DNA of 64,000 nucleotides from Myxococcota bacterium. GTDB taxonomy: Bacteria; Myxococcota_A; UBA796; JAJRTE01. Positions 36,301 through 47,700 of this stretch are shown here, one piece after another. The notes under the pieces were generated by a model. It was not told the DNA's origin and did not search any database. It worked only from the letters and a program-made list of their open reading frames with translations. The position numbers were made by a program, and so were the translations under genes. The DNA lies in assembly GCA_024278455.1 (NCBI GenBank), contig JAJRTE010000298.1, forward strand, positions 25,792 to 89,791, given 5' to 3'. The first letter of the stretch is position 1; the number at the start of each line of letters is the position of its first letter.

Positions 36301-36744
36301 ACGATCGATGGGACGCCCCTCCCGCTTCAACCGATAGTAGTGCTGGGTCATCTTTCCCAGGCCGTGGTTCCAGGCATAGACCGACGAGAGAGCCAGGAGC
36401 GGCCCGGCAATGGGAATGCCGAACCTCACGGCGGCGAGCTTGCCCTGCCGCCAAAGGTAGCGGCGGCCGAGCAGCCGAGCCACCTCGCGAACATCCCCCC
36501 GCTCCGCTCGAGCACCCGTCAGCCCGGCGATACCCCGCGCCATGGCCGCATGGACGAGCGCATGGCTCGAAAAGCCAAGCAGGGGCAGCGGCACGAGGTT
36601 GAACCCGGCACAGATGAGCGACGACCTGTGGATCATCATGTCGATCTGCTCGTCCGTGGAGCGTGAATACCCTGCCACGCTCGCCACCAACCGTTCTCCG
36701 AGTTTCTCCACCAGTCGATCCAGTGGTCGCGTTACACCCCACAT
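33325..36744 (-). CDS. Long basic disordered protein with tandem repeats and basic R-K-P motifs
   Basis: A 1,139-residue protein. The first ~190 residues are helical with two hydrophobic segments (about 45-72 and 105-125), suggesting membrane association. The rest is Pro/Ala/Arg/Glu rich and disordered, with seven exact KEDVAPVE units and RAD repeats. Four similar basic motifs (RKRTRKPK, RKRSRRPR, RKRGRRPK, RKRARKPR) in the last third resemble AT-hook or RNA-binding tails. GGAGG lies eight bases before ATG 36744, and a TTGACA promoter lies in the methylase end. No family recognised. Confidence 0.75.
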   Translation of the reverse strand: MWGVTRPLDRLVEKLGERLVASVAGYSRSTDEQIDMMIHRSSLICAGFNLVPLPLLGFSSHALVHAAMARGIAGLTGARAERGDVREVARLLGRRYLWRQGKLAAVRFGIPIAGPLLALSSVYAWNHGLGKMTQHYYRLKREGRPIDRAGLLESFETGRKLGMARAARKGVEELTRDARVQAEIARRVVTGEDTGAAKDALPPPALVPKPGRLPERGGSPRDTRVTAGRTVVSSAGAGDTPRRAATTVPAEASRARASKATPRVSRAMAPGRTAARGHGLAQAPKLEGFSQDRVPSHSSSRGEPVDSPRAAFPRPGRQSRPLQASRARVPEPSPLPGKDFAPPASSSRNTAPDLSSAPPKDAQTGKKDEPKSKTKAGAEPARGDEERPRVEAGGVAARAMATGRREDIDALFPGLKGRKVSEEPKPAFSFHIERAESPSPEPAGEKGGREDIAVPPRKVATKPSAGTRQPGPKPSLEPVPPAEVMAKQVAEAQPGPVETTRPPAEADARPPAAQEKSSHGRKPRGATPVSSVKQPDRPAHGRQPARRVGPAEPVASPASPTSRDEQQRRERPETGRSRSRGPRERSEMADRGRHRVAGSRNGRDASTREPRRGAPSGPVSEMSALESLAVAGRSHTSIEERREALRRLLERRERVRADAGKAAVAQDEAPASRRSEASRRSTARRADPRKVTEPTSRPEVPAPRETGTGKVPAATGSGEKAARPQEPGRVTAGEGEGAASRGKARDTELPETRTRESDRADRADRADRVDQDTKREEPAGKSRSHGRSRKAVGAGRAAAGVPATQAAERPGAKVREEEEPGASGKEDVAPVEKEDVAPVEKEDVAPVEKEDVAPVEKEDVAPVEKEDVAPVEKEDVAPVEKQPSAAGDGSKASRARKRTRKPKSSQSAPPRPSERREDRETAPPVEGGAEGAGEEGETAVTARRSDENREERTRLTRKRSRRPRAKAPEEAPARQAKKENELGTGAPEEEQAGAADKKKEAAASAEAAAAVGEKKTSRSRKRGRRPKAKSSEEAPPPRADEKEKESVAAPDSVQTAKEPAAAAAEEGKRDESPATAGSVTGDGSGASTGEGPADEQGGGERKRRARKRARKPRAAAGDVTSSESGGAPAAQQGTESTGT
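34103..34270. repeat. Seven tandem 24-bp repeats inside the basic protein gene
   Basis: Unit TTCTCGACCGGGGCCAC(A/G)TC plus CTCC, seven copies, encoding KEDVAPVE on the minus strand. Copies differ only at one third-codon base, so the array is probably recent or kept homogeneous. The copy number may vary between strains; 24 bases keeps the frame. Confidence 0.9.
34441..34476. repeat. Four tandem 9-bp repeats
   Basis: Units GCGATCGGC, GCGATCGGC, GCGATCAGC and GCGATCGCT within the same gene encode the ADR/RAD repeat region of the basic protein. They are in frame, so length change would not disrupt it. Confidence 0.75.
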
Positions 36745-36850
36745 CGAAACGCCCTCCAGCCTGCCGCGGTGTGCGCTCACCCCGCGAGGCTCTCAGTCCG
36801 ATTGTCGTTCTGCCGGTCGTCTGTCTCGATCATTCTGAGAGTTCTTCTGG

Positions 36851-38458
36851 CTACTCATAGAGAGTATTCGCCACCCTGTCAACGACTTCCCAGTCTCCTG
36901 CCCCGTGGAGGGCCTCCCGAACCCGTGCTGCCACCGCTGCGGCACGTTCCTTTCGCCCCTGGGAATCCAGGACCGGCACCGGCAACTGCTTGATGACAGC
37001 GGGCTCGAGGCGCTTTCGAACCCCATGGTAATCCGGGCACGCTGTCGCTGCCAGAGCCCGCAACCGGCTCGAATTCAGGAGACCCGCCAGGGCGTGGATA
37101 CTGTAGTCGGATGCCGGTTCTGCCATGACCAGCGTGTTGGTGCCTTTGATCATGTGGTGGAACGGGTCGAAGCTGGCCCGCAAGGCGTCTGCGGTGCGGG
37201 GGATGATCAGGCGCGGGATCCGACGCCTGACCAGGTTGAGATTCCTCGGGTTGGGAAACGCCCACCACCGCTCGAGCTTCTCCGGTTCCCGGCACGCGGC
37301 CTCGAACCTGGCGGCCACGACCCTGGCCAGGGAGGGGGCCAACGCTTCCACCTCCGCGTAGCGACCCAGCCCGGCCGGGAAGAACACCCACCACCTCCCA
37401 GTGGGCTTCATCACGGGAAACGTGATTTCCTTGGGATTTCTCACCGCAGGAAACAGCCAGGCACGCTCCTGTTCCGGCAGCGCGGCATGGTCGAGGTCAT
37501 CGAGTTCGAGCCAGGCCAGCCAGGAGACGCGAGGTTGATGACCACCGACGACGTGAACGCCGGGCAACGAGCCCAGGGGCACGGTTCGCCGCAGCGAGAC
37601 ATCCTCCCCGCCCGCTCGACTCCACGGCCGCCCAGGCCAGGCATCCTGGCGCAGATGCACCGGCTTGGACCAGCCGGGAGGTGCGGTGACGCGGGCATTG
37701 AGCGCCCAATCCGCGAGCGCATCCAGGACCTTCTCGACCTGGCCGGACGAGGCCGAGACCTCCAAGCAGCCAACGCGGTGGCCCGGGGGTGCGGGGCGCT
37801 TTTCGGCGACCAGGATCATGGAACTCGTGGAAGCGCGGCCGCTCGAGGCGTCCCTGAAGAGTGGCATGTCCTTGCCGAAACGGACGATACATCGCACCGT
37901 CATCTGCTCCAGGAGCCAATCCCGGAGCACGGCGGTCCTGCCAGCGGTGAGCCATTCGTGCGGGATGAGATAGGCGAGCCTGCCACCCTCGCGTAGCGCA
38001 TGCACGCCCAGGATCAGGAAGAAGAGGCAGAGATCGGGCTGCTGGTCCCGGTGGCGAGGCCGGCCACGGAGGAGACAGCCGCCGTATCCTCCTTGCTCGA
38101 GCCTGGAACGAACAAGCGGCGGGATTCGGTGCCACGGCACATAGGGGGGATTGGCGACCACCCGGTCGAACCTGCTGGACAGGGTTTCGAGCCTGGAAAG
38201 CGCGTCAGCGATCTCGATAGTGCAGCGGGAGCGCCACGGCGAGAGGTTGGCCATCGCCTGCCGGGCGAGGTGAGGATCCCGTTCGACCCCGTGCATGCCT
38301 CCTCCCGGCCCCAGCTTCGAGCCCACCTGGTGCAAGATCGCGCCCGTCCCGCATGCGGGATCCAGCACGCGCCCCCTGAAACCCGTGCCAATGCCCGCCA
38401 GCGCCAGCAGAACGCGCACGAGTGGAGCCGGGGTGAAAATCTGTCCCATGGCGCGCAC
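36851..38458 (-). CDS. N6-adenine DNA methyltransferase (Eco57I/TaqI-like), orphan
   Basis: A 535-residue SAM-dependent methylase: motif I DPACGTGAI, motif IV NPPYVPW, an acceptor-binding region and a C-terminal TaqI-like specificity half. The MGQIFTP start is typical of type II/IIG methylases. GTG 38458 with GGGAGG upstream is preferred; ATG 38449 is possible. The N-terminal nuclease (PD-ExK) of type IIG enzymes is absent and no restriction gene is adjacent, so it may be a regulatory orphan or a remnant. Its target is unknown, and nothing links it to CTCGAG. Confidence 0.82.
   Translation of the reverse strand: MRAMGQIFTPAPLVRVLLALAGIGTGFRGRVLDPACGTGAILHQVGSKLGPGGGMHGVERDPHLARQAMANLSPWRSRCTIEIADALSRLETLSSRFDRVVANPPYVPWHRIPPLVRSRLEQGGYGGCLLRGRPRHRDQQPDLCLFFLILGVHALREGGRLAYLIPHEWLTAGRTAVLRDWLLEQMTVRCIVRFGKDMPLFRDASSGRASTSSMILVAEKRPAPPGHRVGCLEVSASSGQVEKVLDALADWALNARVTAPPGWSKPVHLRQDAWPGRPWSRAGGEDVSLRRTVPLGSLPGVHVVGGHQPRVSWLAWLELDDLDHAALPEQERAWLFPAVRNPKEITFPVMKPTGRWWVFFPAGLGRYAEVEALAPSLARVVAARFEAACREPEKLERWWAFPNPRNLNLVRRRIPRLIIPRTADALRASFDPFHHMIKGTNTLVMAEPASDYSIHALAGLLNSSRLRALAATACPDYHGVRKRLEPAVIKQLPVPVLDSQGRKERAAAVAARVREALHGAGDWEVVDRVANTLYE
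36854..36882 (-). promoter_or_regulatory. Promoter of the basic repeat protein gene, inside the methylase 3' end
   Basis: On the minus strand TTGACA (36882-36877), a 17-base spacer and TATGAG (36859-36854). It lies in the last codons of the methylase and points to ATG 36744, giving a leader of about 100 bases. Confidence 0.6.
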
Positions 38459-38567
38459 TGCTCCGTCCCTCCCCTTGCCGGAAGTCGCGTCATCCACGGG
38501 AAGGCCTCGAGCAGCACGCGGGGTCGGTAGTTGACCGATCGGGGCCGACCCTGGTGGACCATGCAAG

Positions 38568-38774
38568 GTGGACGCGGCTTCCAGCCGCGGGACACGAGCA
38601 CGGGGGGAACAGGAGGGGGGGGACGAGCACGAGCACGAGTACGAGTACGAGCACGAGTACGACGATCTCGGCCCGGACCACTTCGATCGCCTCGACAAGA
38701 CCGAGGCCGCCGCCCGACTCGTGCGCCATCTCAAGCAGCTCGGATACGAGGTGGAAATCAAGCATGCAGCGTGA
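38568..38774 (+). CDS. Small protein with acidic EH/EY microsatellite region (doubtful)
   Basis: A 68-codon frame from GTG 38568. The middle is a repeat-coded acidic tract alternating Glu with His or Tyr. The end (LDKTEAAARLVRHLKQLGYEVEIKH) looks like a real amphipathic helix and strand, and may be the tail of a lost larger gene, perhaps a transposase remnant. Start and expression are not well supported. Confidence 0.35.
   Translation: MDAASSRGTRARGEQEGGDEHEHEYEYEHEYDDLGPDHFDRLDKTEAAARLVRHLKQLGYEVEIKHAA
38625..38660. repeat. Hexanucleotide microsatellite GAGCAC/GAGTAC
   Basis: Six tandem hexamers, GAGCAC or GAGTAC, lie between the methylase and the giant lipoprotein gene. They are in frame with the small ORF at 38568 and likely prone to copy-number change. 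Confidence 0.75.
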
Positions 38775-38780
38775 AGCTTC

Positions 38781-41700
38781 TCAATAGGGAAGGGTTGTCG
38801 TGTGTACCTTGCCTTTCCAGAGGCGGATGTCCTCGTTTGTGGTGTCCTTGTACAGGATCCTCGGGTTGCCGTCACCGTCGACTACCATACCATAGTGGTG
38901 ACCGGAAAGCGATGCCGTCGCCGTCAGCACCTTCTCGGCGACCCAAGCCCCCGAAGCGTCCGTGGCATACCACAGTTCCACGCCCGCCTCCGCGAGGAAA
39001 GTCACGTGTCCCGTTCCATCGCTGCCGAAGCGCAGGACGATGGCACCGGCAGCGGGCACCGAGCCCCCGAGGTCGGTCGTTCCAGCGATGAGACTGGTTG
39101 TGAACGTGTAGGTCCCGAAGTCCGTGCACGAAGCAAGGCGGATCTCCTTGTTCGTATCATCGTAGTAGGCGATGTGGGGATAGGATGGATCCTCCCCCGG
39201 AACCACGGCGATCGCACTGAACTGGCCGACGTCGCCCACGCTGACCGCATCGATGTTGTCCGACGACGTGCCTCCCGGGATGACGCGGCGATAGCGAATG
39301 TCCGCGGGCCGACTGGTCGTGTCGACGTACCAGGAGACATGCAGGACATCGTCGGCACCTACGGCGATACTGGGGCTTCCGAGCACCAGGGTTCCATCTG
39401 CCCCGCACCCGCTCGAAAGGGGGTTGTAGACGAAGGTGAAACTCGTCGAGCCATTCGCCCTGGAGGCCAGCAGGAGCTTGGTCTCCCACGATCCGGTTCC
39501 ACAGCCCCCCTCACCAGGACTCGTCGTGTAGAGCAGGTAGTCTGTTCCGTCGGAAGTGGTCACGAGCGCGGTCCCGCTCGAGGCGACACCGGACAGGGGA
39601 GAAGGGGTCATGGGTCCGGACCACGAGGTTCCATCGAAGTTCTGGAGATAGACCTTGCCGGCGTCGAGGTCGTAGACCATCACCCGCACCTCGGTCGGGA
39701 GACCATCCTGTTCCCACAGGCTTATCTGGTTGTAGGTGGCATTGAGAATGGTATCGAGGTCCTGCACCGATCCGAAATCGCTTGTCAGCGGGTCGAAGAC
39801 GTTGTAAAGCGTGGCGCCCGAGGTCCCGTCACCGGTCTTTCCGGCGAAATAGAGGTGGGTCAACCCATCGGCCTCGACGCCCAGGGCCGAATCGGGGGAG
39901 ATGGCGGGCCATGCGTCGGAAGGTGTCCCGTAGGTGTACTCTTCGACCCAACGGTCATCGACAACGGTGTTGCAGTCGTTGTCCTGGCCGTCGAGGATCT
40001 CTGCCGCATACGGATAGACGGTGTCGTCGGTATCGTCGCAGTCTCCCTCCTGGAGGGCCACGCCGTCGGCATCGTTGTCGGTCAACACGGTCACGGAGTC
40101 CTCGCCGGGTGGGCCGAAGTCTTCGCCGTCATGAGGCGTGGCGACGACGCGCCAGGTCTCGCCGCCCTGCGTGACGCCGGCCGGGATCGTGTCCGTGGTG
40201 TAGGCGGACTGCAACACATCGTCCTTGTACCAGGCGAAGGTGAATGTAACCGGATCGTCGTCGGGATCGCTGCTCGACGCGGTCGCCACGAGTGCGTCGC
40301 CCTGGTAGGCCACTTCCGGGGCGATGGTCACCGTGGCCGGCATGGGGGGAGTATTCTGAATGACGACCGTGTTGGAGAGGACCGGCGTTCCATCGTCGAA
40401 TCCGTCGGAAGGTGTCACTTCGCATTGAACGGAGTTCCCCTTTTCGAACTGTCCGCTGAGTTCGGAGCCTGTCTGGCCCTGGAGCCGTGAACCGTTGACC
40501 AACCAGGCGAAGGTGAAATTGACAGGGTCTCCATCCACGTCCGAGGGGCCCTGGGGGCTGCACGTCAAGGTCGACGCCCGGTACGCCGTGGCCGGTGTCA
40601 GGGCCACCGAAGCCACAGAGGGCGGGGTGTTCAGTATCACGACGGGATCCGATTGCACGGCTGTGCCCAGGTCGGTTCCGTCGGACGGCGTGGTCTCGCA
40701 AACAACCGAATCCCCCTTCGAGAAGTCGTCTCCCGTCAGTGTGCTTCCTGTCTGTGCCGAGACCTCGACGTCGTTCACGTACCAGGCGTAGGACACGGCG
40801 ACCTCATCGCCATCCACGTCGCTCAGCGCCCCGGGGATGCATTCGAGGGTGGAGGCTTCTCGAGGTTCGGTGGGGGAGATGGCGGGCGGGTCCGCCACCG
40901 GTGCACTGTTGCTGATCACGATGATATCCGATGTGAGGGGGGATCCCTGGTCCGTACCGTCGTCAGGCGTCGCCGTGCAGGCGACACTTTCGCCCTTGAC
41001 GAACGCCCCGGACAGGGTCGCACCGGTCGCCCCATCGACGACCTGGCCTCCGACCGTCCAGGCGTAGATCACGGTCAACCCTGCCAGGTCGGCAGGATCG
41101 TCGTCGGTCATGTCCACGGTACAGGTCAACAGCGTGTCTGCGAACGCCAGCGCGGGCCCCAGCGAGATGGAGAGCAGTTCCGGGGGGGTATTCTGGATGG
41201 TGAGCGGGTCCGATGTCACCGGATCGCCGGTTTCGGTACCGTCACTCGGCACAACGGTGCACGCCACGGCCTCCCCCTTGTCGAAGTAGGTGCCGGTCAA
41301 GGTCGCTCCCGTCTGCCCCCCCACCGTCACGCCATCCACGGCCCAGGTGTACTGCAAGGAGACGGTTTCGCCGTCCGCGTCGGCCGCGTTGGTGGCCGAG
41401 CAGGTGATCACCGACGCCTCGTAGGCGGGATCCGGCGACAGGGACACGGCGTCCACCGTCGGGACGCTGTTGGAAACGGTCACCAGGTTCGAGAAGACGG
41501 GGTCGCCATCCACGGTTCCGTCGTTTGGCGTCACGGCGCACCCCACCTGCGAACCCTTGACGAACGGTCCGGGGGACAACGTGCTCGACGTGGCACCTGT
41601 CACGGCGAGGCCATCCACGAACCAGGCATAGGACACGGTGACCGTGTCGCCGTCAACGTCGGCGGTCGTCGTGTGGCTGCAGGTAAACGTGGTCGTGACA

Positions 41701-44700
41701 TAGGCCGGGTCCGGGGCCAGGGTCACACCGTCCACCGTCGGAGCCGTGTTGAGAATGGTGAGGGGGCCCGCCACGACCGGTGAGCCGCTATCCGTTCCAT
41801 CCGTCGGCGTCACGGTGCAGGTCACCTCGTCGCCACGGTCGAAATCCGTCCCGGTCAGCGTGGAGGTCGTACCGCCCGTCACCGTGTCCACGATGGGGCT
41901 TTGCCCCGTCACGTCCCATTGAAAAACGAGCGTCACCGAATCCGCGGGGTCATCATCTGCCACCCCCACCGCTTCGCACACCAGGGTCGACGACTCCGTG
42001 GGCTGGGCCGGCCCGAGGGACAGGCTGGCCACCACGGGAGGTGAATTGAGAATCACCACCGGGTCGGACACAACAGTAGAGCCATCCGCCGTGCCATCAT
42101 TGGGGGTGACCGAACAGGTGACCGTATCCCCGCGGTCGAAGTAGTCTCCAGAAAGGGTCGGTGTGTCCACACCGGTAACCGGACTGCCGCCCACCGTCCA
42201 GGCTATGGTCAACGTCACATCGTCGCCGTCCACGTCGGCCACCCCCGACACGTCGCAACTCAACACCGATGTCTCGTAGGCCTCTGCCGGCGTCAATGCC
42301 ACGGCCCCGATCGTGGGTGGACTGTTCAGGATGACCAGCACACCGGACGTCACCGGGGTTCCCGCGTCCGTGCCATCAGTAGGCGTCGCGGTGCACTGCA
42401 CCTCGTTTCCCTTCGAGAAGTACCCGGGATCCAGCGTGGCGCCGGTCTCTCCAACCACGAGCGCCCCATTGACGGTCCAGGCATAGACGACCGTGACGGC
42501 GTCACCGTCGATGTCGCTGGGCGGGGAGTGGGTGCACGTCAACGTGTCCGCCTTGGTGGCCATGTCCGGCTCGATCGTGACACCGCTCACCACGGGCGCG
42601 GTGTTTTCGATCGTGACCGTGCTCGAGGTCACCGGGGTGCCGCTGTCGGTCCCGTCGTCCGGTGTAATCCGGCACCGAACCTGGTCATCCCGATCGAACC
42701 AGGTCCCATCGAGCGTGCCCGTCGATCCGGCGGGCGCCGATTCCGACAGAACGATTTCCGTGCCCACGAGCCATTCGAAGGTCAGCGTAATGCTGTCCGC
42801 GGGATCATCGTCTGAAGGCGATTCGGCGCTGCAGGTCAGCGTCGAGGCTTCGGTGGCCGTGGCAGGCGTCACGGTGGCTCCGGTCACCGACGGGGGCGTA
42901 TTCAGAATCTCCCTGACATTCGAAGTGACGGGTGTTCCCGGGGAGGTCCCATCGTCCGGAGTGGCCACGCAGGTCACCGACTGGTTCTTGTCGAAATAGG
43001 TACCGGTCAAGGTGGACTCGGTGGCCGCATCGACCAGGGAATCATCCACGTACCAGGCGTAGGAGACCGTCACGGAATCGCCGTCGATGTCGTTGATCCC
43101 GGTGACCCGGCACTCCAAGGTCGTGCTTTCGTAGGCCTGCGCGGGGAAGATCTCCACCGTGTCGATGGAAGGCGGGGTGTTGGCGATGGTGACGACGTTC
43201 GAATCGACACCATCCCCGCTCTCGCTACCGTCATAGGGAGTGATACGACACCAGACCTGCTCGTCCCTGGAGAAATAGTCGGGAGACAACGTGGGGGCCG
43301 TCTCGCCGTCCAAGACGGCACCGTCGACCATCCAGGCGTAGGACACGTCCACCGAATCGCCGTCCGCATCGTACAGGCTTTCGTATGAGCAGGTCAGGAC
43401 GGATGCCTCTGTGGCAGGATCTGGCCCCAGGCTTACACCGGAGACCGTGGGAGCCGAGTTGACAACAGGGACGTCGTTGGATTTCACCGCCACGCCCTGG
43501 TCCGTGCCATCGTCAGGGGTAATCAGGCAGGTGACCACATCCCCCTTGTCGAACCAGGTCCCGTCGAGCGCCGGGCCGGTCACGGCGTCGATCTCGTTGC
43601 CGGACACCAGCCACAGGTAGGACAGGCTCACGACATCGCCCGGATCGTCGTCGAGCACGTCTATCGCGGAACAGGTCAACACCGTCTCCTCGTAAGCGGT
43701 GGTCGGTGTCAACTGGACTTCGGCCACCGACGGCCTGGAGTTCACGATGACCACCGTGTTGGAAGTGACCGGTTCTCCGGCGTCGATACCATCGTGAGGG
43801 GTGACCGTGCATGCCACGGCCTGGTCCCTGTCGAATGACTCTCCCGTGAGTGTCGACGTCGTCGCGCCCGAAACCGTGATCCCATCGACCGTCCACGCAT
43901 AGGTCACGGTCACCGAGTCCCCATCACGGTCGGCAATATCGTTCGGCGTGCAGGTCAGGACAGAGGTTTCCGTCGCTTCCTGCGGCTTCAGGCTCACCGA
44001 TCGGATGGTCGGCAGTGCGTTCAATATCGTCACTTCGTTCGAGGTCACCCGCTCCCCCTCGGAAACCTCGTCGTTCGGCGTCACCGCGCAGAGGATCCGG
44101 TCGCCTCTCTCGAACAGGGAGCCGGAGAGATAGGGAGTTCCGGCGCCCTGGATCACCTGCCCGTTCTTCAACCATTCGTAGGTAAAACTCACGACGTCGC
44201 CATCCACGTCGGAGGCCTCTCCCGGCGAACAGGTGAGCACCGTGTCGGTATAGGCCTCCTCCGGTGTCAGAAACACCTCGAGCAGGGTAGGAGGCGTGTT
44301 CGAAATGGTGAGGGTATTCGAACTCACGGGCATTCCCGATGCTTCCGAGTCGGAGGCGACGACCGTGCATTGCACGGTATCTCCCCGGTTGAAGTAGGTC
44401 CCGTCCAGTTCTGCTCCGCTGGCGGAAACGGTGCTGCCCCCCACCTTCCAGGTATAGGAGAGCACGGGGGTCTCCCCATCGACATCCCGGACGTTGACGG
44501 CTTCACAGGTCAAGACCGAGGTTTCGTAGGCGGGAGACGGGCCGAGCCGCACCTCGTCGATCGTGGGCACCGTGTTCTGGATGACAACGGTGTTCGAACT
44601 GACCGCGGCGCCGGTCTGCCCGGCCGCCGAGGGGGTGACACGACAGGTCACCGCGTCCCCCTTGTCGAACACCTCGCCCGTCAACGTCGTTCCGGTCTGC

Positions 44701-47700
44701 CCGTTGACTCGAGTCGAACCGAGATACCAGGCATAGCTCAGCGAGACCTGGTCGCCATCGATATCCAGGACCCCATCGGCGGAACAGACCAGTTCGGTGG
44801 TCTCGTAGGCAACCGCTGGCTCCAGTGTCACCTGGCCGATTTCCGGCGGGCTCTGCAGAATCTCCACCGGGGCCGACGAAACAGGCGTGCCACTGCTCTC
44901 GCCGTCGTCGGGCGTTCCCGTGCACACCACCGTGTCTCCGGCGCTGAAGTTGGCATTGCTCAGGCTCGCGGCAGAGGCCCCCTCCACGAGCACACCGTTC
45001 ACCGTCCACGCGAAGGCGACGGAAATGGCGTCCCCGTCGTCGTCGCTCAGCCCCGCCAAGGTACACGTCAGCGTGGAGGCCTTCGTCGGCTCAGCCGGCG
45101 TAATGGCCGCGCCGTCCGCTGCTGGCGGGGTGTTCCGGATCGCCACCACGTCGGATGTCACAGCCGCACCGGTCAACTCGGGATCGTGGGGCGTTATCGT
45201 GCACGTTATCAAGTCATGCTTGTCGAAGCTCTTCCCCGTGAGCCTCTGCGTGTCCGCACCCGGGACACTTTCGCCATTCCGAGTCCATCCATAGGTGAAC
45301 GTGATGGGGTCGTCTTCGGGATCGCTCGCGCCAACCGGCGTGCACGTCAACTCAGTCCCCTCGTATGCCTCCTCGGGACCGAGAGACGCTTCCTGGATAC
45401 TCGGCGGGTTGGTCGTCGACCCGATGGTGATCGTCGCACTGGCCCGGGTCGTCCCCGCATCATAGGGGTCATACGGTGTCACTTCGACAAATATCGTGTC
45501 GCCCATTCCAAAGTTGCCCGGCTGAATGCTCTCCGTCGTCACGGTCGCCACGTCGTTGACGTACCACTGGTACCGGTAGGCAGGCTCGTCGCCGTCGATG
45601 TCGTTGTAGCCGAGAGGCACCGCCGTGAAGGTGGTCTGGACGCTGCCGCTCGGCGGATTCACCCCGACCGACGCAATGGTGGGAGGGGAATTCGAGATCA
45701 TGCGAGGCTCTGCCTCGAGCTGGACCGGCGTGGCCTCTCCGTCCGACACGTAGGCCGTGCAACCCACCTCGTCGCCCCGCTGGACCCCGCGATCGAGAGT
45801 TACGGTGCGCGCAGCCTCCACCTCGCTCCCGTTGATCGTCCAGGCGAACGTCGCCTCCTCGGCGTCCCCGTCGATGTCCTGGTATCCATCCGTCTGACAT
45901 CGCAGCAGAGAATTGGCATACGCCGGGTCTGGATCGATGTGGACACCCGCGACCTCGGGGGAGGTGTTCTCGATGGCGATCGCGGCGCTTCCCACGGTCG
46001 AGCCTGTCAGGAAACCATCGAATGGGGTGACTTCACAGCGTATCATGTCGTGCTTGTTGAACGACGCCCCGGAGATAGTTTCCGTCGATGGCCCCTTGAT
46101 GTCGTTCACCCACCACTGGAACAGGTAGTCCGGGGCGTCATCATCGGGATCGGACCACCCGGATGGGATGCAGGTGAACGTCGTTCCCTCCCCCCCGGTC
46201 TCTGGGTCGATGGCGACAGACGCGATGGAGGGAGGTCTCCCCTGGATGGTCGCGGCGCTGCTGCGGACCGGTACCCCGGCGTCGACACCGTCCGTTGGTG
46301 TGGCCTCACACGCGAGTGCCTGGCCGTGTTTCATGCCTACCGGGACATAGGTCGCCGCCTCCGCGCCCTCGACGGGTTCGTCATCGGCCAGCCACCGGTA
46401 TGCGTAGCCTTCCGGGTCGCCATCGGCATCGTAGAAGCCCGAAGGCAGGCAATAGAAGGTCGTCGATGCGTATCCCGAGGTGGGGGCGATACTGACCGTG
46501 GTCAGTTCCGGCGGTGTATTGGCGATGGTGACCGTTGCCGTGGCCGCGGGGCCGGTGGCGTATCCGTCGGACGGAACCACGTCGACCGTCCACACTTCGC
46601 CCTTGGCAGTATACGTGGCTGGCACGGTATCCCCGTCCAGGCCGGGAACGACCACGTTATCCCTGCGCCACGAGAAGCCATAGGAGATCGCGTCGCCGTC
46701 CGGGTCCTCCGATGGTGTCACGATGGTCGCCCGCAGGTCATCCGATGTCTTTGGTTCGAGAGGCTCGATCGCCACCTCCGGGCTGGCGGGAATACCGTTG
46801 ATCGTCAGCTCCACGGCGTCCGAACCAGTCTTCCCGGCCTCATCCGTGGCCACCAGCGTGATCTCATGATCTCCTGGGCTCAGATCCGAGAGCCGGCACG
46901 TCACGTCGCCATAGACATCACCCGTGGCGGGACACGCCAGGGGCCCATCCACGCTCGACGTCCACTCGAGGCCCAGTTGTGTCGGATCCGTGGAGTCATC
47001 GCCCACCACGGCTACCAGGAGAACAGACTCGCTTTCGTTGAACAGCGTCTGGTTCAACGGCTCGAATGCCACCTCGGGAGGCTCGTTCGGGGTGACCACG
47101 ACCGGCACGGACTCGGAGATGCCCTCGGCCCCCTCCGAGTCCTCGACCAACAGTATCAGGTCGTGCGCACCGTCCTCCAAGGGGACGGTGGCCGATACCT
47201 GGCCGTTGGCGTCAGGGGCGAACCAATCCGTCAGTGGGCCAGTGAGGCTCGACTGGAACTGCACCAGCAGGGCATCGGGCCCATCTTCCCTGTCCTCTGC
47301 ATGGCCGAACAACGTCACCTTGGCTCCAGAGGGAAACACGGCCCCTGCCTTGGGTGATGTGATTTCCGCGGTGGGCGGTTGGTTGGGGGGAATCGACACC
47401 ACCAGGTCCACAGACGCGCTGGCCGACAGCCCGGCCGTGTCCGTCGCCTCCAACGTGATGGAATGCTGGCCGACGGAAAGGCTCGATGTGGTGAATTCCG
47501 TCTGTCCCTGACCGTCGGGAGGCCCGTCGTGCAAAGGGCCATCGATGGAACTCGTCCAGACGACGCTCAGCGCCCCAGGCGCGTCCTGGTCATCGGAGAC
47601 GGTTCCGGAAAACGTCACCGGGGCACCAGCGTCCACCGACGCACCGTTCACGGGGGCATCGATCGCCACGATCGGAGCAGAATTCACGGGGGGAAAGGAG

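Noticed and set aside
36851..38458. The methylase as the cause of CTCGAG abundance
   Set aside because: Type IIG-like methylases usually recognise asymmetric sites and nothing in the sequence gives the specificity, so the link is not supported.
38554..38787. Thr/Ser-repeat frame over the microsatellite
   Set aside because: It is the shifted reading of the GAGCAC/GAGTAC repeat. The frame at 38568 gives a more protein-like tail, and even that one is doubtful.
44370..47357. 995-codon plus-strand ORF opposite the giant lipoprotein
   Set aside because: Antisense shadow of repeat-rich GC sequence with no motifs; the minus strand has a lipoprotein signal and clear repeat domains.
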